64,000 bases of DNA from Allium sativum (lineage: Eukaryota; Streptophyta; Magnoliopsida; Asparagales; Amaryllidaceae), in the NCBI GenBank assembly GCA_030737875.1, contig CM060926.1:169159079-169223078 (forward strand), written 5' to 3'. Every line of letters starts with the position of its first letter. Positions within the stretch are counted from its first letter, which is position 1. Of this stretch, positions 10,443 through 24,040 are shown in pieces. The position numbers were made by a program, and so were the translations under genes. The notes under the pieces were generated by a model. The model was not told where the DNA came from. It worked only from the letters and a program-made list of their open reading frames with translations, and did no database searches.

Positions 10443-10922
10443 AAGAGCTATGCCGATAGGAGGAGGAGAGATATATCCTTTGCTGTTGGCGACTATGTAT
10501 ATTTGAAAGTATCGCCGATGAGAGGAGTTATCTGGTTCAGTAAAACTGGCAAGTTGGCGCCCAAATTCATTGGTCCGTTTCCTATTCTGGAACGGATCGG
10601 GACTCTCGCTTATAGGGTAAAATTGCCTGATTGGTTGCCTGGAGTTCATGATGTATTTCACATGTCTCAACTTCGAAAGCACGTTCATGATCCAGACTTG
10701 ATCGTCGAAGAAGCAGCTCGGCCGGATATTGAAATTACTCCAGAATTAGCTGTGAGAAGAGAGTCGCTAAAGATTATCGGCAAAGAAACCAAAGAGCTGA
10801 GGAACAAGAAGGTTCACTTAGTCAAAGTGCAATGGAGTGGAGATATGCGAGATTGTACTTGGGAAACTGAGGAGAGCATTCAGAAAGCTTATCCTAGATG
10901 CCGAGTGGATATCTCTGATTGA
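10443..10922 (+). pseudogene. pol: pol: integrase C-terminus with GPY/F motif and chromodomain-like tail
   Basis: It continues the post-frameshift frame. The GPY/F module ('GPFPILERIG..AYRVKLP', from 10572) is followed by 'VHDVFHMSQLRKH'. The last ~35 residues ('VKVQWSGD....TWETEE', about 10824-10900) look like the degenerate chromodomain of Tekay/Del-type chromoviruses, which is thought to steer integration toward marked chromatin. It ends at the TGA 10920-10922. The aromatic residues of a full chromodomain cage are only partly evident, so 'chromodomain-like' is the safe term. Confidence 0.85.
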
Positions 10923-11178
10923 CTCTGGTGCAAGGTACATTTACCCTACTTTGCATTGCCATTTACTTCTCTACTCTGTTGTTATTTTCTTTCCATGGAT
11001 GTGCACTTTTAAATTCTATAGTCTGAATGATTTTAAAAAGAGTATAGAAATTGATTAGTATATTTTTGAAAGGTTGAAAACAATTGGATTGGTTGTTGTG
11101 TTGTGTGATTGTAGATTTATCAAACCACTTTCGACTTTGTTCCTTTTCGGGGACGAAAAGTTTTAAGTAGGGGAGATT
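10923..11178 (+). other. E1 3' untranslated interior with pre-PPT hairpin and polypurine tract
   Basis: A 7-bp perfect hairpin, CTTTTCG-GGGA-CGAAAAG, lies at 11143-11160. The purine-rich AAGTAGGGGAGAT (11165-11177) directly before the 3' LTR is the polypurine tract that primes plus-strand DNA synthesis. The same arrangement occurs in A (58752-58786) and, with a different but complementary stem, in D (49740-49775). The E1 tract has a T-A interruption (GTAGGGG) that A and D lack. Confidence 0.85.
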
Positions 11179-14100
11179 GTAACGACCCAGAAAATCTGAA
11201 CCAATTTAAAATTTTTAAATTGGCCGAAATAATGGGTTTTAAATATTTAAAATAAATATTTTAAATAATGGCAATGAAAAGTGAGTTTGAATCGACAATT
11301 GAAAACGAATATAATTAATTCTAATTATAAACAAGTCTTGAAAAGGCGATGCAGTTTCAAAAATTGGATTCAAACTTTGTCGGACTGTACCGGGTGCAAA
11401 ACAAAACGGATTTTAGTGAAACCAAAAATATTTAAATCTGTTAGTGAATACCATTCTAACGAATCTGAAAAATCGAATTTTCATAGCGGAAAGCAAAAGT
11501 TATGGCCGAATGAATTTTCAGAAAGGTCGCTATGGAATTTATATAGCCCGTGAAATTGGCCATTTTGCATACGACCTCGGAATTTGACGAAACCACTTTT
11601 GTTGGATCCGGGATGTGAAGTTATTGCTAGGTTTCAAATTTCATAATTTTTGAAGCTAGTATGTGAGCATGGCAAAAGAAAACTAGTTTTGGTCAATTAC
11701 AGTTAAATTGGATCGACCAGAAATGGGCCTTTTTGCAAACGGTCTCAGAATTTGACGAAACTAGTTTTGTTGGGACCGTATCGTCAAAACATAGCTAGAT
11801 TTATTTTTCTGGAATTTTTCGAATCAGTTTGTGGCCCTGGCAAATTGAAATGTACGTTCAAATCAAATATTGAATGTTTTATATTTTAATTTAAAGGAAA
11901 ACTGACTAAAACATTCGAATGGGCCTTCAAGACATATCCCATTGTGTTCGGAATGGGGGTAAAATGCTAGGGACGACAGTCGTTGGGTTTGATTTCGAGT
12001 CCGTTTAAGAAAACCCCAATTTTTGAATAAATATATATATCGACCAATAGGAAAATTCTTTCATAAATAAAATTAAAAAAAATCAGAACCCCCCGGGTTA
12101 AACGCGATCGACGGCGAAGGAAGCTCCCTTCTTCCTGGACAAAATCCGGCTGATCCCTTCATCGGTGAGCCCTACCCCAGTTCAACATTTCGAAGCTCTC
12201 TCTCCCCTCTACAAGTCCGTGCCACCCTCGACCTCCACCTTCCAGCCGTCGACGAGATCTGGCCCTCCCAACCTGACGTCGTCGAAGCACCGCCACGCCC
12301 TCCACCTGCAACCGAGTGGGGCCTACCTGGCGTCAATAGGCGCGCCTCACGACGCACTACGTCTTGGTATGGTTGGATTTTGACCAAGTGCAGCGGATTG
12401 AAAACTATTGCTAAACCTAGTTTCGAACATCAAAGGCAAGGTACGGCTGTTATCAATTTTGAACTGTTTTGAAGTTTAAAAGTGTTGCAAACTTTGAAAA
12501 ATCGTATCTTTTTGCTATATGATCGAAATTCAGTGAAACAAGAGACGCCGGGACCGTGAGGACGTCTTCTGCATTTTAGAAGAGACCGCATATTTTTCTG
12601 AGCCTTCTGCTATTTTTGGTGGAGTGGAACCCAATGTGAGATTTCTAATTTATAAACGATATGTAAAACGACGATGTATAAATTATATAGTCGATGTATG
12701 AGTTATATAAGCGTTGTACACCTCTTGTATAAGCGTTGTATAAGTTGTATGTTCGATGTATAAGTTATATATGCGTTGTAAAAATAATATATGTGTTGAA
12801 ATAGAAGTGAATTACTATATATATATATATATATATATAAATACGCCCCTCGTCCACAAACCATGGACGATATTTATTAGTTGTGATTGGTGTGAAAGTT
12901 GATTGATAGCGAATGGTTGTTTGGGATTGTTTGTGGTTGATATTGATTGATTGTGGATGAAAAATACCCATTTGTGGTTGAGAAATATTTGGTTGATACC
13001 ACATAGGATTAGTTTGTGGAAATGAAATAAATATATACATGCCGCATGCGTGCGAACTAGATGCATGATTCCCATTGTCAAAAACCGCGAGGTTTTAAGG
13101 TAGAGCGAGGAGCCGTACTAGGGACGGTCCCTGTTTTAACAACCCTGCCGTTATGCTGCCGAAATTTTGAATAATATTCATGTGTTTGAATTATTTTCAT
13201 TTGCTGAAACTATACTTATTCGTTGAATAGAAAACCTTCATGTGTTGAATCGATATTCATTCGTAGATTAGAAATTCATGTGTTGAATGGTATTCGTGTT
13301 TTAAATATAAAAATCACATTTTTATCTATATATGGAAACTATAGAAAACCTTCATGTGTTGAATCGATATTCATTCGTTGATTAGAAATTCATGTGTTGA
13401 ATGGTATTCGTGTTTTAAATATAAAAATCACCTTTTATCAACTATATGGACTATGTAAAAGAATCTCGTTTTAAAAGAAATTGTTTTATAATAAAAATCC
13501 TATTTTTATCACCTATATAAACTGTATAAAATAATAATGTTTTGAAATGAATTGTTTTACAATAAAAATCACATTTTTATTATATACATGGATTGTTGAA
13601 ATGTGAAGTGTTAAAATAGCAACTCGTTCAAATAAATATGCATGAGTTGAAATATTCATTAATTAGCTAATGATATGATTTTTGCCTATGCATGCAACAT
13701 TAGAATGAATGGTGTTTTAAAATCAAATGGAATCAAATATGAAGTTGAATGGAAAATGATAAGTGATAAGAACTGTATATATGTACATGCATATTTATTG
13801 AACAGGTTATATCAAAGGGGCTAGAGAAGAGGAATAAAATTTTTGTGCCCGACAAATAGGTACACATTTACTGTTTTGTTTGGGTGATGATTTTATGAGC
13901 CTGTTGGCTAGCCGCTTGGCTTTTTCCTTTTTCTTTTTGACATGAGACGCCCATGTGGCTATTTGGGAATTTTTCCAGCCCCTCCCGTACAAAGGAGGTT
14001 ATGGCGAAATTTTCCAAAATTTAAAGGCGTTAGTGAAATATTAGAAGAGGAAACAATATAGGAATTTTTTTGAATGAACTATATTTATATAATTATATAA

Positions 14101-16485
14101 GAATAAATAAAATTAAAACGAAACGTGGCCGTGCAGTTCGCATTTTGAAACCGTAACTTCAAACGATTGTACCGGGAGATCCGACCATCGGATTTTCCTG
14201 AAATCACAACCGTTGGGTTCGCTTTGGAAAAATCTTCCCACGGCACCAACTTTGCAAAAATCCAACGGTTGGATTGTCTGGAATGTTTAATTCAAATCTG
14301 AAGAAAAACAGCGCCAGAATCGATTATATTTATATATATATATAAATATAATTATATTTAATCGAATAACGACGCTGCAGTTCGTATTTTGAAATCGAAA
14401 CTTCAAACGATTGTACCGGGAGATCCGACCGTCGGATTTTCCCGAAATTGGAACCGTTGGATTCGTTTTGAAAAGATCTTTCTAATGATGTAAATTTTGT
14501 GAAGATCCAACGGTTAGATTTTCAGATATGTGTAAATCAAATCTGAAGGAAAACAGCGCCACGGTCGCGTTATGGCCCGAAGCGTCGTTTTAAATAAATT
14601 GGCTATTTTAAAATAAATAAAAATAGTGATAAATCATTATAAAATATCATAAACGATATGGAATGGACATAAACTGAATTTGCTCAATTTATGTGGTATT
14701 TGATGGTTGAATGTGTTTGGTGTGAAAATTACATTAAAGAACAAAATTGGTGTTGTCGAATGATTTAACCATTGAAATAAATTGATTTGAAATTCTAAAT
14801 ATACGTGAATTATTTGAAAAGGCCGAGTTAATTCTCATTTCAAATAATTGACTGATGATTGAAAGTCGAAGATGAAGACGGTGGTCGAAGACCGGAGATC
14901 TTCACCTCGTTTGGATGGTAACCGAGGTCCTAATTGGGAGGCACCCCGAAATATGGATAATGAGTGGTGATCGTCCAGACATACGTGGTGATCGATGGGT
15001 TTGCGAGGTATTTAGTGCTTCCGGTTTCGTTCAGACCCAGAACGGACTTGTAAATGGACTGTGTGTCTGACATTGGATTTTATTCTGTGTTGATTGATCT
15101 CTATTAAATCTACATCTGTTTGGCGGCGAAGAATTTATTCTTTTGCTTAACACCCTTCTCTGAAACGCACGAGCTCAGAGGTTGTATATCGATGGACATC
15201 AGTCGCATGACATGAATTGCTAGTGTGACATGCCTAAGTGGCAAATGATCAGGGCTTCTATTGAAAAGCAAAGTCTTGTGGTGATGATCAAAGCACCGCC
15301 TGTGTGGCGTAGCTTTGTGTATAATGTGAATTCGTGAGCCTCACACCCCGGTATGAACCACAAACGGGAGAAGGACCTCAGGGAGGACATGCGTTTCTTT
15401 CTAGCTAGGGTGGTGTCAGTGACCTACCAGCCCTGACATTTATATACTTTTCACCTGTGTGGTTGTTGCAGTTGCAAGGCGCCTCGGTTTGATCGGACGA
15501 TCCGGGTCCGATGGAGTCATTCGTTGGCTCGTTTACGCCCCAAAGGGCGGGGAAACTTATTGTTCATGAACTTTAATCCACATCGGTGGACCGGCCCTGT
15601 CGCTCCAAGGGCCCACCTGAGTCTGGGTCCTGTGGCTCGGGCTAGAGAGTCACGAATTCGATAAGGACTATCTTTTGCCTTGGTTCATGACGGAAATCAA
15701 TTTCCAAATACGACATCGTGCGGTTTTGATTGTATACCTATATATGACGACATAGTGGTATGGGGCATTAATGCCGTCTATGATTGATAGTTATGATTTG
15801 AAATTGTTTTCAAAACATATAAACACTAGCCATAATATCAAATGCCTTTGTTTTATTCGTATCAAGCATATTTTGGCCGTTATAAGGTAAAAACTCTATC
15901 CTCCGGTTTGCGTTGCATTGTGTGATGGGAACTGAGTCTTCTAATGGCTTCATTTTCATAAAAAAGCATAACGTTGTTTCAAAGAATGATTTGTTTTAAA
16001 GCACTTGTGATCCGATGGAGTAAACCCGTTCCACGAAAGTGGCGTGGTCCTGTGATTAGCCATATTTTGAATGTGTTGAGTAGATTTCTCATACCAGTCC
16101 CATGACTGACTCGTAGTTTGTTTCACTTTCAAACTCGGGTGCCCCCTTTTTCTACACGGGCAACCTTGTATTCAGGTTTGGCTGGTTCTTTCTGGATAGC
16201 TGGAGCTGAAGATGGATTCTATCATTTATCTCTTTTTATGCTGTTCAGCTCCTATTGTACACATTTTGTTTGTTTTCCACTGTAGACATTTATGTATAGC
16301 TGAACTGTATTTGTACTAAGTATGATCCTGTATACTGTGTAACTCTGATGATTACTTTTATCCAGTATATTCTATTGTTCATTATCTGGTGTATTTATTT
16401 AATTCTGTTCTACTATTATCTGTTTTTGTGTTATATTCCAAGGATTACCCTTGCCGCCGTCAGTACGGGGTTTGGGGACGTCTCA
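11179..16485 (+). repeat. E1 3' LTR (about 5.31 kb)
   Basis: It begins TGTAACGACC and ends GACGTCTCA. It is collinear with the 5' LTR; differences include scattered substitutions (many C/T or G/A), a shorter C run in the leader and a shorter TA tract. Leader at 12092-12387, conserved module at 13803-14034. Nothing in it is convincingly coding. Confidence 0.93.
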
Positions 16486-16490
16486 TTGAT
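16486..16490. repeat. Target-site duplication of E1, right copy (TTGAT)
   Basis: Exact match to 1096-1100, immediately after the CA end of the 3' LTR. Confidence 0.92.
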
Positions 16491-18271
16491 CAAGGCTTCT
16501 GTTGAAAAGCAAAGTCTTGTGGTTGATGATCAAAGCACCGCCTGTGTGGCATAGCTTTGTGTGACGTTGATTCACGAGCCTCACACGCCGGTTGTGAACC
16601 AGAAACGGGAGAGGACATCAGGGAGAGGATGCGTTTCCTTCTAGCTTGGGTGGTGTCAGTGACCTACCAGCCCTGACATTTAAATTATTTTCGCCTGTGT
16701 GGTTGTTGTTGTTGCGAGGTGCCTCAGATATATCGGTGACTGTGTGGAGCCGATGGAGTCATTCGGCTTATTTTCGCCCCAATGGTTGGTGGAACGCAGT
16801 GTTCAGGCATTTTAATCCACATCGGTGGATCGACCCTGACGATCCGAGGGTCACTCGAGCTCTGATCCTGAGACATGGTAGGCTACATTGTCTCGAATCG
16901 GTGAGGACTATATTTTGCCTCGGTGTGTGTTGTTCTCAAAAGAATCATGGGTCTCAAACGGTCTTGGTCGGTTTAGCGATCGATTCGGATCAGGCGAAAT
17001 TCCTTTTCGTTACAATAGGATAGAAATTGTGTACGGACACCATTGGTTGTGTTTTCGAAGTAACTGATTTGAAATTTTTAATTTAAAAATAATAACTTAA
17101 GATTTAAAAACCTTATAATTTATTTATTTTAAACCATATAATTTAATCATATATGTATTTTTCAAACTTTAAATTTAATATATTATAATAAACATTTCTT
17201 TAGATCTATTTTCATAACTTATACATGTCTATAATTTTTTTTAGAATTTTTATAAACTTATATATATATATATTAAAGTTAATATTTTCTTCTATATATT
17301 TTATAAACTTTAGTAATAAACTAGAGGGTGTAAGTAAAGATTTTTCCGTGATTTGAATTCAAGGCTTAAGCTATAAATTTATGTAATGAACTTGATTTAA
17401 AGAATGTACTGATAGAAGATATGAACTTGAATTCGAAGATATGAATTTGATTTTTAAAATAACCTAAATGCAAACTTTAACGATTTAAATATTGAAAGAA
17501 AGGTACTTGGATTTTGTAAAATGATGTTTAATTGGAATATGATAAATATGATATGATTTGTTGAATCGAAATATAAGATGTTGATTCAAATTTATAAGTT
17601 ATGAATTTGAATGATTGATTTATAATATATGATATGATTTGGTTTAAATCAAAATCTAAGATTTTTTTTGAATTATAAAAAGTGCATTTGAACCAAAATG
17701 ATTGGATATAATTTGTTTGATGGGTCCTTAAACGATGGTGATCCCAAACATCCTTTAAGTTATTGAGTGGATTTCATCGAACATTTTATTTGAATTATTT
17801 ACTTCTATGAGAATGTTAGTCCTGATCCGAATTATTTTGTTTTGCATTATGGTTCGGGTCAGATCGATTATTACTACTTTCGAGATTCACTTTGGAGTCT
17901 GAAGTTATATTGGGTTTTGGTCATCCTATATCCACCTGTTGATTGGTTGTTCCCCTTCAGTTGTTTCTTGTTGCTTCGGTTTTCGAACTGTTATAATTTA
18001 TTTATGTATCTGAAATTCATTATATTAGATTTCCGTTGTATTATTTATGTAAAATCTGATGTAAAATTTTTATTTAGTAGCTTCATGAACTACTAATGTA
18101 TTATTTATTTTCCGCTGCGAGATATCATTTTGCTTTGTATCTATGTCTATGATCTGTGATTGTATGATTTTGTTTTATTTACCTCTGAAGCTAATAACAA
18201 TCTGTCGTTTTGGACGGCTGGAGTTGACATGTTTTGTCGATTCGGCACAGTCAAAATGGCGGGTTGTAACA
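16491..18271 (+). mobile_element. LTR 'G', right part
   Basis: 16491 to about 16930 matches LTR A near 56440-56880 and completes the LTR interrupted by E1. From about 16930 similarity to A is lost. The rest is AT-rich with no recognisable gene, up to an LTR-like end (a 'TTTTCCGCTGCG' block near 18108 and terminal TTGTAACA at 18271). No primer-binding site follows, so this end is either the 3' LTR of a full element or a solo LTR. The 125-residue open frame at 16646-17023 is a by-product: it spans the junction where similarity ends and matches no family I recognise. Confidence 0.65.
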
Positions 18272-18540
18272 ATCCAGTTGATCCATCTGACGCTAAAACC
18301 TCTAGCAAGACAAAATTCACAAATAAAATCCCAATTGATAGAATCAAACGCCTTCTCAAAATCTAGTTTCAAAATGGCACAAGAAAAAATATTTTTACAG
18401 CAGACATTAATATACTCCTGCAACGCAGCCAATCCATCCACTATGTTTCTGCCTTTAATAAAGGCAGTTTGGGAACAATCAACAAGATCGTTCATCTTAA
18501 TACTAAGCCAATTCGCTAGGACTTTAGAAATAATTATTAA
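18272..18540 (-). pseudogene. L1-type LINE reverse transcriptase fragment
   Basis: On the minus strand about 87 codons read as non-LTR RT. An 'SKVLAN' block is followed by 'QTAFIKGRNI.DG', then 'LKLDFEKAFDS..WDF' and 'W..WI'. These correspond to the N-terminal RT blocks of plant L1 elements. The catalytic F-A-D-D block, endonuclease and 3' end are absent. The low-coordinate edge is the LTR G terminus, so LTR G inserted into or truncated the LINE. The high-coordinate edge dissolves into AT-rich DNA near 18541. An ATG-led frame exists from 18495, but this is an internal RT fragment, not a gene start. Confidence 0.88.
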
Positions 18541-21342
18541 CTAGAACTAGTATTAAATTTATTTTATAATCTCATTCATGTTAAACAACTATATTCTAAA
18601 TTATTTCATTTCTAATTGGCACAAATAATTTAAATCAGTAATCAGTTTCAATTTAAATAGTTGACTTGGTCAACTCTAAAACATGATTAACTCGCTTATC
18701 AGCTTTAACTTGTTTCTTCATTTAAATTAGTTAATAAATTAATTTAAATAACCTCATTTACTTCAATTAATATTAAATAAATAATAATACAATTCCATTT
18801 TAATTTTTTCTTTAAAACAATTAATCTCAATAATAAATCGTTACATAATTCAGATGAGGCACGTGCTTCGCACACAGTTGATTTTTGGTACAAAAATGGT
18901 GATTGGTGGTTAAAATAATCAACATATATGTGTTTGGTTTATTTCCCTATTATAAACTTCATTTCAAATAATATATTTAAAAATCCATATTCAGTTAAAA
19001 AATAAATTTCATAGCTTCATTTTTCATCGGTTTACCTGACAGTAAATCCATATTTCCAAGCGATTGATTTATAGGCCAACTGCTGCCAATTACTCAAACA
19101 GTATTTCCCATTGGTTAAACAAAACAATTTATTGAGTTTCAGGTGAACAACCAAATCAATCGTCCAATAAAAACAATTCATATGATGATAATATAAGAAT
19201 AATTAATTTCTAATATATGTGCAGAATCCGGTTGGATCCCGTTCTTCCCTGTATTCACATAGGTTACTTCAAATATATTATTCATTTCAATTTAACTGAT
19301 AATTTAACAAACAGTAAATAACAACTTTTTAACATCACCCAAATAACAAACCATTCAAGTAATCCATTAAAATTAAACACGTTTATTTTATAAACGTGAC
19401 GAACAAGGTAAGTTATCTTGATTTGGGACCAATTGTCAAAATAACGATTTGGTTTTTTCACTAAAATTAAATAATGGTTTAATTTCATCGGTTCAATCAA
19501 TGTATGAGAATATATTTAATAGACAAACACTCATTAACAACCTTAGCAATCATTAGCAAACATAGCACACAATTATAAAACCCGATTTATATAAAATATA
19601 AGTGGGGAGAGCCGAGTGAGTTTAACTCACCTTGGTTTTATTCCACGTCAAAACAATCATTTTTAATAAAACTAAACAGGTGTCTAATTTTATTAAAAGT
19701 TCCAGATGCTATATTTTTGTCTGAACTGGCTTCAATATGCAGTGTTCTCCGATACGATCCCACCATATTTTGTTTTCGTCAATTCTGGTAACATATGACA
19801 AAGATATATGTTTTATAATATATGATTATATTTAAACTAATCGATTCCTAAATTTTATAATTAATTTAACTAATCATATTATTATCTATAAATCCTAATT
19901 GAATATTAAATAAACTAAATATGTTTTGTTAAACAAATTACCCAATTATACCCTAATTAATTTTGGTTATTAACTTTTAAAAGTTTAAACTAATTCCATA
20001 ATTAGACTTTAATTAATCAGTAGTTAGAACCATTTGTTAAGTAGGTAAAGGCCGACATTTGTTCTTCTGTTGGACTTCCATTGCCCTTATTTGAAAACAC
20101 TGATCTACGGTTTAAACTAAACTATTGAATTCCGTTAATTAACATATATATATTTAAACTAATTATTGCTTAATTAGTAATTACTTTTGGTTAAACATAT
20201 TGGCCGACTTCTGCAGAATAAACATTGTGACTCCTTTTGTTTTCTCTTCCACACTATTCTTCGGTTTCCCATTCCTCAACCCTCAATTTCAAAAGACCTA
20301 CACCAAACTTGCACATACCATGCTGTCTCCTTTAATTCAAAATATTATGGAAGATTCTTCTTTGGTTATTTGTTTTCTGCCCCACAGTTCCTTTATTCAG
20401 AACGTGCCCCAAATTTTCCTATTTGTTGTTATATATTTCGAACTAAAAAGGACCATCTCCAAACCATAGAAGCAGCCTGCACCCACGTCAATATTCCCTA
20501 ATCATGTTTCGATATAAATTAAAGGCTACGAACTGTGTATACTGTATATTTCCCTCCCCGTAATCCTGCGTTAGAAAAAAAAAATTAGATTTAGTAGGTT
20601 CCTTAATTAAATTAACTAACTAATTAGCTAATTAATATATTTAATAGTTTAATTACTTTAAAGGTAAGGTTACAGGCTGATCAAAACATTGCATTTTGTT
20701 CCCATCTCATCCTCATCTCGCAACATGCTTCAGCATTGAAAATGCACGTTGCTTGATCATTGACTTCCTTCTCCACTCTTCGTAATTGTTACTCCATCCT
20801 TCTACTTCATCAAGTTCGAGCTCTACACCTCACTGTCACCAAACCACCAACCAGACCATCACACCACGTCAAACCTCCCCTCAGCGCTCCGCACCTCAGT
20901 CCACAATTGTCACGTAACAACACACTCCTTCACAGCACTACAACGCTCCATACATTGACCCCAACCACCTCGTTCCCAACTGCTCACCTGAAACTCATCG
21001 TCGGCCTGCCATCAAACCCCATTGAACCAGCTCAGACCGCTAGTGACTGCATTGGACCACCAACTTATGTCGAAATATCAGATCCGATCATCGAAAGCAC
21101 TGCTTAACGAGGAGTTGGTACTTGATGAATGATCGTTGAAGCGTCAACCGGCTCTGATGAGTAGCGTGCCATTATAAAGGGAAGGGAATGCTTTCTTTTT
21201 ACTTGGCTCAGGACGGAAATTAAACGAAGCGAGATCCAAAAACTAGATTAACCTTCCCAATATTAGAAGCATTAGTCGCAATTTTAATAGTTACAATCTT
21301 TATCAGTTTCATTTTGTTTTGAGGAGTTGGTTTGTTTATTCT
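18541..21342 (-). mobile_element. Minus-strand LTR 'E', distal part
   Basis: Read on the minus strand, this continues the LTR whose TGTAA start is at 28253. Landmarks in LTR order: a leader-like C/G-richer part (about 20700-21110 on +), an AT-rich stretch, the GTGAG/CTCAC hairpin (19616-19630), and a paired GGATCC/GGATTC element (19224-19239) that matches D (43952-43973) and F (30318-30339). About the last 2-2.5 kb expected from D is missing, so E is truncated toward the LINE. The 115-residue frame at 20760-21107 (+) lies antisense to the leader and is proline/threonine/serine-rich; I do not regard it as a gene. Confidence 0.6.
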
Positions 21343-22200
21343 TGTAATAACCCGGAAAATACGAGCCAATTTCAAAAATTTAAATTGGTGATTTCAAAGG
21401 AATTTGAACAACTGAAATAGAATATTTCAATAAAATAGTGAATTAGAAATAGTGAGTCGGTTTGAAAATTTGAATTCAAACTTTGACTGACTGTGCAGGG
21501 TGGAGAATATAACGGATTTTAGCGAAACCAAAAATATTTAAATCTGTTAGTCAATACCTTTCTAACGAATCTGAAAAATCGAAGTTTCATAACGGGAATC
21601 AAAAGTTATGGCCGAATGAGTTTTCAGAAAGGTCGCTATATAGAATATATAGCCCTGGAAAATTGATATTTTGCAAACGACCTCGGAATTTGACGAAACC
21701 ACTTTTGTTGGGTCCGGGATGTCAAACTATTGTTAGGTTTCAAATTTCATAATTTTTGAAGCTAGTATGTGAGCATGGAAAATGAAAATGCGTTTGGTCA
21801 ATTTCTGTTAAATTGGATCGACCAGAAAATGGCCATTTTTCAAACGATCTCAGAATTCGACGAAACTAGTTTTGTTGGGACCGTAGCGTCAAAACATAGC
21901 TAGATTTATTTTTCTGGAATTTTTCGAATCAGTTTGTGGCCCGAGCAAATTGAAATGTACGTTCAAAGTTAAAATTAAATGTTTTATACTTTAATTTGAA
22001 GAATAACTGACTGTAACAGTCGAATTGGCCAACGAAACATATCCCATTGTGTCCGGGATGGGGGTATTTAGTTAGGGGCGACAGTCGTTGGACTTGAAAA
22101 GGAGTTCGTTGGTGAAAACCCTAATATTCTGAAATATATATATTCCAGCGAATCAAAAAATTCCATTCATTATTTAAAAAAAACAAAAAAAACAAAAAAA

Positions 22201-22548
22201 CCCCGTAACCCTCAAACCTACGGCGAAAACCCGATCGCCGCTTCCCTCCTCGATTGCCGCCGCCTACGCCACTTCCAGGCACCGCCGCCACAACCGTTCG
22301 CTTCGTCTCCGCCTCCTCTTCAAATCCGACCCACCCACGACCGCCATCGACGTCTCCTCCGCCTGAATCGAGCGCCCAAAGTCGACCACTTCCCATCGCC
22401 GCCGCCGCTCCGATCTGCCACCGAGCGCCACCAAACCACCACCGACAGGACCGCCACTCGAAGCTCTTCCACGTCAGCACCCCCGGTCGTCATCTAGGCC
22501 AACGGATTTCGCGAAAACCTCAAACCTAGTTTCGAACCATCGTGAAAG
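22201..22548 (+). other. C-rich leader of LTR C ending at a consensus 5' splice site
   Basis: This is a CCG/CCA-rich island just downstream of the TATA-like run. It ends in AAAG|GTGAGT (GT at 22549), a textbook plant donor sequence. The E1 leader ends at the aligned place in CAAG|GTACGG (GT at 2364 and 12441). Open frames on both strands (22254-22529 + and 22121-22480 -) overlap it and reflect GC content. Probably a non-coding leader exon. Confidence 0.45.
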
Positions 22549-22901
22549 GTGAGTCCTTTTTGATGTCTGCACTTTGAAAAATCATATCCTTTTGGTGTGT
22601 TGACGAAATTCGATGAAACAGGAAACATCGGGACCGCAAGGAAGCTCTCTACCACATAGAAGAAGCCGCGGATTTTTCTGAATCATCTACGATTTTTAGC
22701 ACTCCGCAAACCAATGTGAGAAATCTAAATTAACTGCATTTGAATGGAAAATGATGTGTATAAATTATATTAGCGAAATATAAATTACACACGTGTTGTA
22801 TACCTCATGTACATGCGTGGTGTAAGCTATATGAGCGATGTATGAATTATACATGCATAGAATAATTGATATATGTGTTGAATTGCAAGTGAAATATAGC
22901 A

Positions 22902-22943
<42 letters not shown>

Positions 22944-24040
22944 TCCCCTCGTCCACAAACCATGGGCGATATTTATTGTTGTGAATTGGTGTGAAATATT
23001 GGATGAAAAATACGAATGGTTGAATAATTGTTTGTGGTTGATACTGTTTGGTTGTGGTTGAAAAATACCCATTGGTGATTGAAATGAATTTGAAATATTT
23101 GTGGAAATAAAAAAAAACATGCCGCCTGCGTGCGAATTAGATGCATGAATCCCCATTGTCAAAAACCACGAGGTTTTAAGGTAGAGCGAGGAGCCGTACT
23201 AGGGACGGTGCCGGTTTTAACTACCCTGCCGTTATGTTGCCGAAATTTTGAATAATCTTTATGTGTTAGAATATTTTTCATATGTTGAAATTATTTTCAT
23301 GCGTTGAAATTAAAGCCATATGTTGAAACTATATCCATGTGTGGAAATGTTCATGTGTTGAAAAGTGATGTGTGAAAATTAAATTCATGTGTGAATGAAT
23401 GAAGTGTTTAAACAATAAAAATCACATTTTTATAATATATATGAAGTATGAAAAATGACCGCCTTATATATAAATAGTTTCAACAATAAAAATTCCATCT
23501 TTCTAATATGAACAACATAAATAAAATATCCATGTGTGGAAATGCTCATGTGTTGAGAAGTGTGTGTAGTGGAAAAGTTCATGTGTTGAATAAAAAGATC
23601 GAACAATAAAAATTACATTTTTATTGAAACTATGAAGTGTTGAAAACATCCATTTGTCGAATAAATATTTTAAATGAGAAAAATATCATTTTTATCATAT
23701 ATGTGATATGTTAAAGATATGCGGACGTTGAAATAAATATTTGTGAAGAAATATTACTTTTAACATGCATAGGAACTAAATAAAATAGTCATATGTTGAA
23801 ATCTATTTTAGTTCGCCAAAATTATCATCTTTGAAATGTGAAGTGTTAAAAATAGCCACTTGTTCAAATAAATGTGCATGAGTTGAAATATACATTAATT
23901 AGCTAATGATATGATTTTAGCCTATGCATGCAACATTAGAATGAATGGTGTTTTCAAACCAAAGTAAATCAAATATGAAGTTGAATGGAAAATGATAAGT
24001 GATGAAAATTGTATATATGTACATGCATATTTATTGAACA

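Larger units (their letters stand above)
1101..16485 (+). mobile_element. Complete Ty3/Gypsy chromovirus (Tekay/Del-like) element E1
   Basis: This is a full-length 15.4 kb LTR retrotransposon. It has two nearly identical LTRs (1101-6418 and 11179-16485), a primer-binding site at 6422-6433, degenerate gag-pol at 6674-10922, a polypurine tract at 11165-11178 and a 5-bp target duplication. Domain order gag-PR-RT-RH-IN-chromodomain places it in Ty3/Gypsy chromoviruses, and the integrase and tail sequence look Tekay/Del-like. The LTRs (5.3 kb each) exceed the 4.76 kb interior, which is unusual. The LTR copies differ at only a few percent of sites by eye, implying a fairly recent insertion, yet pol is full of stops. 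It was therefore either mobilised in trans when already broken or decayed quickly after insertion. Confidence 0.95.

Noticed and set aside
17030..17840. Possible separate insertion within LTR G
   Set aside because: Similarity to LTR A is lost here, but I find no terminal repeats, target duplication or coding sequence to define an element.
20760..21107. 115-residue Pro/Thr/Ser-rich frame
   Set aside because: It lies antisense to the leader part of minus-strand LTR E, in GC-richer DNA that produces long frames by composition. The start is TTG.
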